Assembly (NCBI GenBank): GCA_035631115.1
Contig: DASQJJ010000024.1
Span: 1-5,647, forward strand
Length of the DNA: 5,647 nucleotides
Origin: DASQJJ01 sp035631115
GTDB lineage: Bacteria > Patescibacteriota > Microgenomatia > Levybacterales > UBA12049
Direction: 5' to 3'
The translations under genes and the position numbers were made by a program. The notes below the pieces were generated by a model. It was not told where the DNA came from. It was given only the letters and a program-made list of their open reading frames with translations, and made no database searches. Positions 1 to 5,210 of this stretch are shown here, in pieces (positions within the stretch are counted from its first letter, which is position 1; every line of letters starts with the position of its first letter).

Positions 1-515
1 CTTGCAAAAACATTCTCCTTTGTGTCATCAATAAATATGACTTCTTCAGGTTTTACCTGCATCTTGCTTAAGCAATAGATAAATATATCTGTGTGTGGTT
101 TTAGCATTCCAATTGCGCAGGAAAAGAAGAAATAATCAAAATCATTAAAATGCTGTTTTGTAATAAAATTCATTATTGGACTTTCAGTATTAGAAAGAAG
201 TGCTGTTTTTAATTTTAATGCACGTAAGCGGTCAACTAAAGAAAATGTTTTTTTATTTATTCGATAATTAGGTAAAAATCCATCTATCCATTGGGGATTT
301 GGTACCCCTTCTGCAACGTGGAGATCTTTTCGAATTCTTTCCCAAAATTCTACTTCCGAAATTTCTCCTTTTTTAAAGGGTGCGTCAAGAGGTGATAACG
401 CTTTTTTAAAATCTTCCTCTTGCACATGAAGATATTTTGCAAAATAGGATACCATTGACCATTTAGGCTCTTCTACAAGTACCCCGCCTAAGTCAAAAAT
501 AGCTGCCTTAATCAT
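1..515 (-). CDS. HAD-family hydrolase, subfamily IA, YihX-like (C-terminus cut by window edge)
   Basis: The first 171 residues of a haloacid-dehalogenase superfamily hydrolase are present; the gene runs off the left edge, and relatives are about 200 residues. Motif I is IFDLGGVLV with nucleophile Asp8. The second motif I acid is Gly10, as in E. coli YihX (DLGNV), not the usual DxD. Residues 12-90 form a helical cap. Motif II is LLSNT (Ser108), motif III is GMLKP (Lys139), and motif IV is FIDDTKENV (Asp163, Asp164). YihX-type enzymes are cytoplasmic Mg-dependent sugar-phosphate phosphatases, but the substrate here cannot be read from sequence. The ATG at 515 is 20 bases after the helicase stop. 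It has no Shine-Dalgarno but is preceded by an extended -10 that would start the RNA on the A of the ATG. It may also be read from the helicase transcript. Family call firm, substrate unknown. Confidence 0.9.
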   Translation of the reverse strand, partial: MIKAAIFDLGGVLVEEPKWSMVSYFAKYLHVQEEDFKKALSPLDAPFKKGEISEVEFWERIRKDLHVAEGVPNPQWIDGFLPNYRINKKTFSLVDRLRALKLKTALLSNTESPIMNFITKQHFNDFDYFFFSCAIGMLKPHTDIFIYCLSKMQVKPEEVIFIDDTKENVFA

Positions 516-521
516 GAGGAT

Positions 522-530
522 AGTATACCA
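522..530 (-). promoter_or_regulatory. Extended -10 promoter giving a leaderless HAD mRNA
   Basis: On the minus strand TGGTATACT is followed by six bases and then the ATG at 515. With normal -10 geometry the first transcribed base is the A of the ATG. No good -35 lies 16-18 bases upstream, but the TG extension can compensate. It sits in the 20-base gap after the helicase stop, so it is a promoter internal to a possible operon. The cupin gene start at 4803 shows the same TATACT plus six bases plus ATG layout. Confidence 0.55.
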
Positions 531-535
531 GAAGA

Positions 536-1711
536 TTATCCAACAAAAGTAATAGCCTTACCTTTTTTCTCGGCCCTCCCTGTACGACCAATTCTATGAA
601 CATAACTTTCCATATTTTCCGGCATTTCGTAATTAATAACATGTGTAACATCGGGAATATCCAGTCCTCGGGATGCAACATCGGTTGCGAGAAGTATTTT
701 TATCTCTCCCTTTTTAAATTGGTCTAGTACTTTTTGTCTGTGGTTTTGGGACTTATTGCCATGAATTGCCCCTGCGCGAAATCCTCTTTTTACCAACTCG
801 TCGCTCAATTTCTGCACACCCCATTTAGTTCTGCCAAAAATTAAGACTTTATCAAATCCCTCGCCAGAGAGTAAATTGTGCAATTGGTCAATTTTTCGCT
901 CTTTACTCGTAACATGAATGACATCTTGAGAAATATTCTCTGCAGTATCCTGTTGCTTTACCGAGACAGTAATAGGATTTTTAACAAATGCCTTAAGAAT
1001 TTCTTGTACTTTTCCAGAAATTGTTGCAGAGAAAAAAAGCGATTGCCGCGCTAAAGGAAGAAGAGAAATAAAATACTTAATATCGTTAATAAATCCAATA
1101 TCTACCATTCTATCTGCTTCGTCCAAGACCACTATACCAAATCGAGACAAATCCAATGCTCTTTCCCCAATAAGATCTTTTATTCTACCAGGTGTACCAA
1201 TAACAACATGGGGATTTTGACGCAAATCTCCTTTTTGCCTATTTAGACTCATGCCACCAATACACAAGACTGTATACATACCAAGTCCACGATTAAAGCC
1301 TTTTAACTCTTCAAAAATTTGCACTGCCAATTCTCTAGTAGGTGCAATAATAATTGCTCTTTCGGATTTATTCCGGTAAATCGCGTCTACAAGGGGAATA
1401 AGAAATGCAGCTGTCTTACCAGTCCCGGTGTTGGCAATACCAATAACATCGTGTCCCTCCAGAATAGGCAGAATTGCCTTGTCCTGAATAGGAGTTGGAG
1501 CCTCGTACCCTTTATGCTCAATATTTGATAGTAAGCCTGGGACTAAATGAAAATCAGCAAAACCTGAATGAGTTGTTGGAATTTCTTCCTCCTCAACTTT
1601 GTTTTTTTTAATAACCTCAACACTTCGGATTGCCGACAAAAGCTCTTGGCTGGGAAGCGACTTTCGCACATGCTTATTTCTTTGATTGTTGGGTCTAAAA
1701 TTACGGTACAT
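536..1711 (-). CDS. DEAD-box ATP-dependent RNA helicase, RhlE-like
   Basis: A 391-residue ATP-dependent RNA helicase of superfamily 2 that would unwind RNA in the cytoplasm during ribosome assembly or RNA decay. All core motifs are present: Q motif GYEAPTPIQ (68-76), motif I ANTGTGKT (93-100), Ia PTRELA (124-129), Ib TPGR (173-176), II DEAD (197-200), III SAT (228-230), IV LIFGRT (290-295), V ATDVASRGLD (342-351) and VI HRIGRTGR (372-379). The first 45 residues are a basic Asn/Arg-rich tail followed by an acidic patch. Many relatives instead carry the basic tail at the C-terminus. The protein stops 12 residues after motif VI, so the final helix and any C-terminal extension are missing, and no frameshifted remainder is visible in the 20 bases after the stop. 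The start is supported by AGGA (1720-1723), 8 bases upstream. RhlE-like is the best guess within the DEAD-box family. Confidence 0.95.
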   Translation of the reverse strand: MYRNFRPNNQRNKHVRKSLPSQELLSAIRSVEVIKKNKVEEEEIPTTHSGFADFHLVPGLLSNIEHKGYEAPTPIQDKAILPILEGHDVIGIANTGTGKTAAFLIPLVDAIYRNKSERAIIIAPTRELAVQIFEELKGFNRGLGMYTVLCIGGMSLNRQKGDLRQNPHVVIGTPGRIKDLIGERALDLSRFGIVVLDEADRMVDIGFINDIKYFISLLPLARQSLFFSATISGKVQEILKAFVKNPITVSVKQQDTAENISQDVIHVTSKERKIDQLHNLLSGEGFDKVLIFGRTKWGVQKLSDELVKRGFRAGAIHGNKSQNHRQKVLDQFKKGEIKILLATDVASRGLDIPDVTHVINYEMPENMESYVHRIGRTGRAEKKGKAITFVG

Positions 1712-1734
1712 AGAGTATTTCCTGAGAAGATAGA

Positions 1735-1763
1735 AAGATAAGTAGATCTTGCGTGCTCGTCAA
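1735..1763 (-). promoter_or_regulatory. Proximal sigma70-type promoter of the helicase gene
   Basis: On the minus strand TTGACG (1758-1763) and TATCTT (1735-1740) are 17 bases apart. The predicted start near 1728 gives a leader of about 17 bases that holds the AGGA ribosome binding site (1720-1723). The -35 is 5/6 and the -10 is 4/6 to consensus. It is weaker than the distal promoter at 1775-1803. Confidence 0.45.
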
Positions 1764-1774
1764 AGGTCACAATG

Positions 1775-1803
1775 ATTATACCAGAGACAAGAAGAGAAGT
1801 CAA
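1775..1803 (-). promoter_or_regulatory. Near-consensus distal promoter of the helicase gene
   Basis: On the minus strand TTGACT (1798-1803) and a perfect TATAAT (1775-1780) are exactly 17 bases apart, with a TGG extension (TGGTATAAT) before the -10. It lies just downstream of the stop codon of the anchored propeller-like gene and predicts a start near 1768, giving a leader of about 57 bases. It is the strongest housekeeping-type promoter in the window, which implies that the helicase (and perhaps the HAD gene) is transcribed independently of the gene at 1824-3143. Confidence 0.75.
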
Positions 1804-1823
1804 ACAACTATGGGACAATTTAT

Positions 1824-3143
1824 TTACTGTAGTGTATCAACAAAAAATACATTATCCGCCCCAATAAGAATAGGTTGTGCGTCTTTCATAATATCTACTA
1901 TGCTTGCTGGAAATGCAGCAAAATCCTTTAGATACCACGTGTATTTAATTTTAAAAAGCATTGCAGGAGCTTTCATATCATGCAAGGTTACGTCATCTTT
2001 TAAATAGGTGATCCATTTATACACCTGTGTTTCAGGACTAACACGTATTAAATTTCCTGCCGTACTATCATCATATGGTACAGCAAGATCTTTCAGTGGT
2101 ATCACATACGATTTGTGGAAATCACGCTGAGAATTTTTTAAATCAGTTAACTCCACCATTACCCCTATCATATTAGACCAACGTGCATAGGTAAGATTTG
2201 AATAGGATTCAGTTGGCCCTGAGTATCCATAGGTATACGTATTCTTTAGAGAATAAATTGTTTGCTCGGATAATAAATTAGCATCTGTTTTTTTTAGCAA
2301 TACATTAACGGTATTAGAACCAGGAATTTTTTCCGTTTCAAAAAAAAATATTGCTCCATCAACATACAATGGCGAATAAATTTCCTTTTGTACATCCGTC
2401 ACTTTTCCTGTTGCAGTGTCGAATGTTTTCCACCATCTAGATGGTGCACCAGGGTATCCTTCTGTATGGGTAAGAAGCACTTTTGTCCCGGAAACTCCAA
2501 ATGGAAAATATACGACACCTGGACTATTCTCAAGTGAAGTAAGTGTTTTGTGTGTGTTAGTTTGGGGATCATACATAATTAATCGCGAACTTTTATTGTC
2601 ACTTTCTGTAAAGTATATTTTGTGGTCATCAGAAGTAGGTGCACCCATTATCTGAATTGATGTATTGGTTACCCTCGTGGGAGTAGAAAATAATTCTGTT
2701 GCTTTTCCTGTAGACAAATTAATCACACCAAAAATATATGCTTTTGCATCACGCCTTGTGTAGACAACGTAATTTCCTGTTACTCCCGAAAGAGAAACTC
2801 CATTATAAGGAGCGTTTTCATTTTGCTTTTTTACCTTATCGAAAGAAAATGTATAAATAAGTTTTTCTTCTTTGTCATCAAGAGACTGGACATACAAACC
2901 ACAACGATTGGGTTGCCAATCTCCACCAAAACACCGTGTATAAACAAAAATATTTCGCTTGGGCAATTGTACTGCTTGCGGTTGGGATTGTATCTTGGGA
3001 GCAACAGGCGTTTTAGAAAGAAAAAAATATTTTATACCGCTTAGCAGGAGTAATGCTGCAAAAACAGCGATGGTAAGTATAAGAAGTATTGGCTTGTCTG
3101 ATGATGGAATTATTACCTGCGTCTCTCCTTCTTGATTTTCCAT
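1824..3143 (-). CDS. Membrane-anchored propeller-like protein of unknown function
   Basis: Not recognised as a named family. Read from the ATG at 3143 it has 439 residues: a short cytoplasmic N-terminus, one hydrophobic helix (about 18-42), a Pro/Gln-rich linker (46-62), then an extracytoplasmic domain of roughly 375 residues. That domain has repeated strand-turn patterns such as KIYFTESDN followed by LIMYDPQTNTHKTLT, which resemble TolB/PD40 or WD40-like propeller blades. Its only two cysteines (71 and 81, in TRCFGGDW and NRCGLY) could form a disulfide outside the membrane. No catalytic motif is visible. The start is uncertain: a TTG at 3179 in the same frame, 8 bases after AAGGGG, would add 12 residues, whereas the ATG has no Shine-Dalgarno. 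The gene carries 8- and 9-base homopolymer runs (2288-2295, 2340-2348). It is divergent from metK and separated from the helicase by a strong promoter. Confidence 0.8.
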   Translation of the reverse strand: MENQEGETQVIIPSSDKPILLILTIAVFAALLLLSGIKYFFLSKTPVAPKIQSQPQAVQLPKRNIFVYTRCFGGDWQPNRCGLYVQSLDDKEEKLIYTFSFDKVKKQNENAPYNGVSLSGVTGNYVVYTRRDAKAYIFGVINLSTGKATELFSTPTRVTNTSIQIMGAPTSDDHKIYFTESDNKSSRLIMYDPQTNTHKTLTSLENSPGVVYFPFGVSGTKVLLTHTEGYPGAPSRWWKTFDTATGKVTDVQKEIYSPLYVDGAIFFFETEKIPGSNTVNVLLKKTDANLLSEQTIYSLKNTYTYGYSGPTESYSNLTYARWSNMIGVMVELTDLKNSQRDFHKSYVIPLKDLAVPYDDSTAGNLIRVSPETQVYKWITYLKDDVTLHDMKAPAMLFKIKYTWYLKDFAAFPASIVDIMKDAQPILIGADNVFFVDTLQ

Positions 3144-3181
3144 ATGTATAAGAGTTTCATAGTTGGCAATTTCTGTCAATG

Positions 3182-3210
3182 AATATACCCCTTGTGTTTC
3201 TTTTTGTAGT
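3182..3210 (-). promoter_or_regulatory. Possible weak promoter for the propeller-like gene
   Basis: On the minus strand TATATT (3182-3187, 5/6 to the -10 consensus) lies 17 bases from ACTACA (3205-3210, 3/6 to -35). The predicted start is near 3175. This would fit the ATG at 3143 but exclude the alternative TTG start at 3179. The site overlaps the metK promoter on the other strand, so the two may interfere with each other. Low confidence because the -35 is poor. Confidence 0.25.
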
Positions 3211-3220
3211 ATGTTTTACT
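3192..3220 (+). promoter_or_regulatory. metK promoter
   Basis: TTGTGT (3192-3197) and TTTACT (3215-3220) are 17 bases apart, with a TG at 3212-3213 that makes an extended -10. The predicted first base is A3227, which falls at the foot of the riboswitch P1 helix (3226-3233). The match between predicted RNA start and aptamer edge supports both calls. Confidence 0.5.
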
Positions 3221-3225
3221 ATGCA

Positions 3226-3331
3226 CACATTCAGAGTGGTAGGGAGAGTTTTGGCTCTATGATCTACCCGGCAACCTTTTAAGTAAAAGGTGCCAAACCG
3301 ACCTTGAATGTGGTCAATCTGGACAAACTTA
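3226..3331 (+). promoter_or_regulatory. SAM riboswitch of the SAM-I clan (SAM-IV or SAM-I/IV-like), controlling metK
   Basis: A compact S-adenosylmethionine aptamer sits directly upstream of metK. Helices that can be traced by eye: P1 CACATTCA (3226-3233) with TGAATGTG (3305-3312); P2 GGTAG (3238-3242) with CTACC (3264-3268), an asymmetric GGA/ATGAT-type loop, then AGAG (3245-3248) with CTCT (3255-3258); P3 ACCTTTT (3274-3280) with AAAAGGT (3285-3291). The P2 loop TTTGG (3250-3254) pairs with CCAAA (3293-3297), the clan's pseudoknot. The ligand-binding signature is intact: AGAG (3233-3236), CCCGGCAACC (3267-3276) and GGTGCC (3289-3294). There is no P4 helix between P3 and P1, unlike SAM-I. 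The P3 loop TAAGT (3280-3284) is complementary to ACTTA (3327-3331), which includes the A of the start codon. No terminator follows, so control is probably translational, with SAM lowering MetK synthesis. Clan call firm, subclass inferred. Confidence 0.85.
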
Positions 3332-4437
3332 TGAATTCTTTTATTTTTACATCCGAATCCGTGTGCGCTGGTCATCCAGATAAAATTGCCGACCAAATAA
3401 GTGATGCTATCGTGGATGCAGTCTTAGCACAAGATCCAAAAGGACATCTTGGGGTCGAGACTTTAGTTACCAAAGAAAAAATTATTCTTGCTGGAGAAGT
3501 TGGCAGTAGCGCAAAAGTAGACTTCGAAAAAATTGCTAGAAAAGTTATTAAGGATTTAGGATATACAGATAAGCGATTTGAATTTACCGACAAATCCCCT
3601 GTTATTGTAACTATTCATCAGCAATCTCCCGAAATAGCAGCAGGAGTAGACACTGACGGCGCAGGAGACCAAGGCATGATGTTTGGATATGCATGCAACG
3701 AGACTCCAGAGCTTATGCCACTTCCCATTACCCTTTCTCATAGACTTGCCGAGCAAATAGACAAAGTGAGGACCAAAAAAATTCTTCCCTATCTTCGTCC
3801 CGATGGCAAGACACAAGTAAGTGTCTTATACAAAAATGGCAAACCTGTAAAAATTACCTCTGTTGTTATTGCTGTCCCACATGACGAAAAAAAGAAATTA
3901 GAGCAAGTAAAAAAAGATGTCTATAAAAAAATTGTTGCACCAGTCCTTAAAAAGTATGGATTTGCTTTTCCAGAAAAAGAGCTTATTGTGAATGGCACGG
4001 GTGTCTGGCATATTGGCGGCCCCACAAGTGACACAGGACTTACAGGAAGAAAAATTGTTGTCGATGGGTATGGAGGGTACGCACGAGTTGGTGGAGGAGC
4101 ATTTTCTGGTAAAGACCCAACAAAAGTAGACAGAAGTGGTGCGTATGCGGCACGGTATTTGGCAAAAAATATTGTTGCCAAAAAAATGGCAGGAAAAGCA
4201 GAAGTGCGACTTGCCTATGCAATAGGACTGAAAAAGCCTCTTATGCTTGATGTAGAAACATTTGGCACAGAAAAAGTAGATAAAGAAAAAATTCTAGAAT
4301 ATATGGACAATCTCTTGGACACTTCGGTAAAAGGAATTTTAGATGGACTCAAGCTGCGAAGACCAATATATTTCGCAACTGCGGCATATGGCCATTTTGG
4401 AAGAAGCCAATTCCCCTGGGAGAAAGTAGGAAAATAA
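3331..4437 (+). CDS. metK: S-adenosylmethionine synthetase (methionine adenosyltransferase)
   Basis: A 368-residue cytoplasmic enzyme that makes S-adenosylmethionine from methionine and ATP. Family signatures are clear: GHPDK (14-18), signature 1 GAGDQGMMFGY (110-120), GLTGRK (236-241), signature 2 GGGAFSGKD (254-262) then KVDRS, and the C-terminal YGHFGR and FPWEK. It is somewhat shorter than E. coli MetK (384). Several usually invariant positions differ: NGTGVWHIGGP for NPTGRFVIGGP, DGYGG for DTYGG, and RVGGGAF for RHGGGAF. The catalytic Lys and Arg positions I can place (Lys160, Arg240, Lys241, Lys261) remain. The ATG at 3331 was chosen because the protein then begins at the family N-terminus (MNSFIFTSESVCAGHPDK); an upstream TTG at 3304 lies inside the riboswitch. 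The ribosome site is weak (GGA, 7 bases upstream), which fits riboswitch control. It converges on the cupin gene with abutting stop codons. Confidence 0.98.
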   Translation: MNSFIFTSESVCAGHPDKIADQISDAIVDAVLAQDPKGHLGVETLVTKEKIILAGEVGSSAKVDFEKIARKVIKDLGYTDKRFEFTDKSPVIVTIHQQSPEIAAGVDTDGAGDQGMMFGYACNETPELMPLPITLSHRLAEQIDKVRTKKILPYLRPDGKTQVSVLYKNGKPVKITSVVIAVPHDEKKKLEQVKKDVYKKIVAPVLKKYGFAFPEKELIVNGTGVWHIGGPTSDTGLTGRKIVVDGYGGYARVGGGAFSGKDPTKVDRSGAYAARYLAKNIVAKKMAGKAEVRLAYAIGLKKPLMLDVETFGTEKVDKEKILEYMDNLLDTSVKGILDGLKLRRPIYFATAAYGHFGRSQFPWEKVGK

Positions 4438-4803
4438 TTATTCCTCTAGCCACTGTGTATCCTCATCGTTTTCTGGTAGATTAATTTTAAAAACAACAAG
4501 CGTAAATGGTTGATCTGTTTTATTCCATAATCCGTGAACATCTCCTGGATCTGCAATAAAGGCATCTCCCCGATGTGCAATAAATTCCTCTGTATTAATA
4601 AAAATAGACGCTTCTCCATCCAGGACATACCAGACTTCTGTTTGAAGATAATGCTTATGGAGACGCTGTTTGGTTTGTGGAGGAATACTGACTGTTTGGA
4701 GAAGATGTCCTTTTTCTTTAAAATCTTCTAGAGAAAAAAGGATATGCTTTATATAGTCCTTTTTAACAACTTCCTTACCTTCGCCTCTTTTTATATGCTT
4801 CAT
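4438..4803 (-). CDS. Small single-domain cupin protein
   Basis: A 121-residue cupin, probably a metal-binding beta-barrel in the cytoplasm. Cupin motif 1 is visible as HKHYLQTEVWYVLDG, giving metal ligands His49, His51 and Glu56 with the motif's Gly63. Motif 2 is GDAFIADPGDVHGLWN, giving the fourth ligand His90 and the terminal Asn94. The fold fills nearly the whole chain, with no second domain. Cupins of this size include isomerases, dioxygenases and sugar-binding proteins, and the reaction cannot be chosen from sequence. The C-terminus is acidic (ENDEDTQWLEE). The ATG at 4803 has no Shine-Dalgarno but has a promoter spaced for a leaderless mRNA. The stop TAA (4440-4438) directly abuts the metK stop on the opposite strand. 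Confidence 0.9.
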   Translation of the reverse strand: MKHIKRGEGKEVVKKDYIKHILFSLEDFKEKGHLLQTVSIPPQTKQRLHKHYLQTEVWYVLDGEASIFINTEEFIAHRGDAFIADPGDVHGLWNKTDQPFTLVVFKINLPENDEDTQWLEE

Positions 4804-4809
4804 AGCGAA

Positions 4810-4839
4810 AGTATAATAAAAACCCGACTCCTTTGTAAA
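4810..4839 (-). promoter_or_regulatory. Cupin gene promoter, leaderless geometry
   Basis: On the minus strand TTTACA (4834-4839, 5/6 to -35) and TATACT (4810-4815, 5/6 to -10) are 18 bases apart. Six bases separate TATACT from the ATG at 4803, so the RNA would start at the A of the ATG. It fills the 40-base gap behind the 78-residue membrane protein gene, so the cupin can be expressed separately from it. Confidence 0.6.
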
Positions 4840-4843
4840 CTTT

Positions 4844-5080
4844 CTACATGCCTTTACGCATGTACCACCATTTCTTTAAAAATCCAATTACAACAAGTGC
4901 TGCTCCGCCAACAACCCAACCCATATATGGTGGCCACATATAGGTAACTCGTGCCCACTGCACCAATCCATACACCAATGCAAGCGTTCCAATTATCATG
5001 TAGAGTTTTTTGCCTCCCAACATACCGTATCCTCCGCAGCATCCGCAGTTGCACACTTCCATGTCTTTTTCGTTTTTCAT
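4844..5080 (-). CDS. Small Cys-rich two-helix membrane protein of unknown function
   Basis: Not recognised as a named family. The 78-residue protein begins with a polar stretch holding a tight cysteine cluster (Cys10, 12, 14, 15 in CNCGCCGGYG), followed by two predicted membrane helices (about 26-43 and 52-69) joined by a short WPPYMG turn. It ends in a basic, Trp-rich tail (KKWWYMRKGM). By the positive-inside rule both ends should be cytoplasmic, which would put the Cys cluster in the cytoplasm, where it could bind a metal. That role is inference. The start is very secure, with a perfect AAGGAGGTGA spaced for the ATG at 5080. A TATAAT lies further upstream. It is divergent from the 94-residue gene across a palindromic site, and both proteins contain CGGYG near the N-terminus. 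Confidence 0.8.
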   Translation of the reverse strand: MKNEKDMEVCNCGCCGGYGMLGGKKLYMIIGTLALVYGLVQWARVTYMWPPYMGWVVGGAALVVIGFLKKWWYMRKGM

Positions 5081-5084
5081 TTTC

Positions 5085-5094
5085 TCACCTCCTT
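5085..5094 (-). promoter_or_regulatory. Strong Shine-Dalgarno of the 78-residue membrane protein
   Basis: AAGGAGGTGA on the minus strand, with 7 bases between AGGAGG and the ATG at 5080, is a full-length match to the 16S anti-Shine-Dalgarno. It fixes the start and contrasts with the leaderless starts at 515, 4803 and 5211. Confidence 0.9.
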
Positions 5095-5134
5095 CTAGAG
5101 CTATAAGAAAGCTACTAAGCTTAGCGTACTGCGG

Positions 5135-5140
5135 ATTATA
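5135..5140 (-). promoter_or_regulatory. -10 box of the 78-residue membrane protein gene
   Basis: A perfect TATAAT on the minus strand predicts an RNA start near 5128 and a leader of about 48 bases. At the -35 position (5158-5163) there is only TATTTA, a poor match, and that position is the core of the 17-bp palindrome at 5154-5170. A perfect 10-bp palindrome CTAAGCTTAG (5115-5124) lies in the leader. The promoter is therefore probably regulated by whatever binds the palindrome. Confidence 0.5.
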
Positions 5141-5153
5141 TACATTTGCAATG

Positions 5154-5170
5154 AGGGTAAATATTACCCT
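5154..5170. repeat. 17-bp perfect palindrome, candidate operator between divergent genes
   Basis: AGGGTAA ATA TTACCCT has two perfect 7-base arms around a 3-base centre. It covers the -35 position of the minus-strand promoter and ends 4 bases before the plus-strand -35 (TTGATA, 5175-5180). It is centred about 34 bases upstream of the predicted minus start and about 48 bases upstream of the plus start. A dimeric regulator bound here could repress or activate the minus gene and influence the plus gene. It would not be in either predicted transcript, so a DNA role fits better than an RNA hairpin. I do not recognise the regulator. Confidence 0.55.
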
Positions 5171-5174
5171 ATAG

Positions 5175-5203
5175 TTGATATTTAGACTTCTTCATGGTAC
5201 ACT
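5175..5203 (+). promoter_or_regulatory. Promoter of the 94-residue gene, leaderless geometry
   Basis: TTGATA (5175-5180, 5/6 to -35) and TACACT (5198-5203, 4/6 to -10) are exactly 17 bases apart, with a TGG extension (TGGTACACT). Seven bases follow before the ATG at 5211, so the RNA should begin at or one base before the start codon. No Shine-Dalgarno is present. Confidence 0.6.
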
Positions 5204-5210
5204 CCATCTT

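Noticed and set aside
1543..1818. A 91-residue minus-strand frame upstream of and overlapping the helicase start.
   Set aside because: It is out of frame with the helicase, covers the promoters and encodes nothing recognisable.
3174..3179. A perfect TTGACA on the minus strand before the ATG at 3143.
   Set aside because: No acceptable -10 lies 16-18 bases downstream; the nearest TATACA is about 23 bases away and touches the start codon.
3300..3315. GACC/GGTC hairpin taken as a SAM-I style P4 helix.
   Set aside because: It would trap the 8-bp P1 strand TGAATGTG (3305-3312) in its loop. The P1 pairing is longer and leaves the conserved G3234 free, so the P4-less SAM-IV-like fold fits better; the hairpin is kept only as a possible alternative state.
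3304..3330. An upstream TTG start that would lengthen MetK by 9 residues.
   Set aside because: It lies inside riboswitch P1, and the MetK family begins at the residues following the ATG at 3331.
4804..4843. AAAGGAG on the minus strand as a ribosome site for the cupin gene.
   Set aside because: It is about 26 bases from the ATG and upstream of the predicted RNA start.
5141..5150. TACATTTGCA resembles the copper-responsive CopY box TACAnnTGTA next to a Cys-rich membrane protein.
   Set aside because: One mismatch in a short degenerate site, no second copy and no CopY or copper ATPase gene in the window; chance occurrence in AT-rich DNA is likely.
5175..5210. An upstream TTG start that would add 12 residues to the 94-residue protein.
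   Set aside because: The TTG is the -35 box of a well-spaced promoter whose transcript would start at the ATG at 5211.
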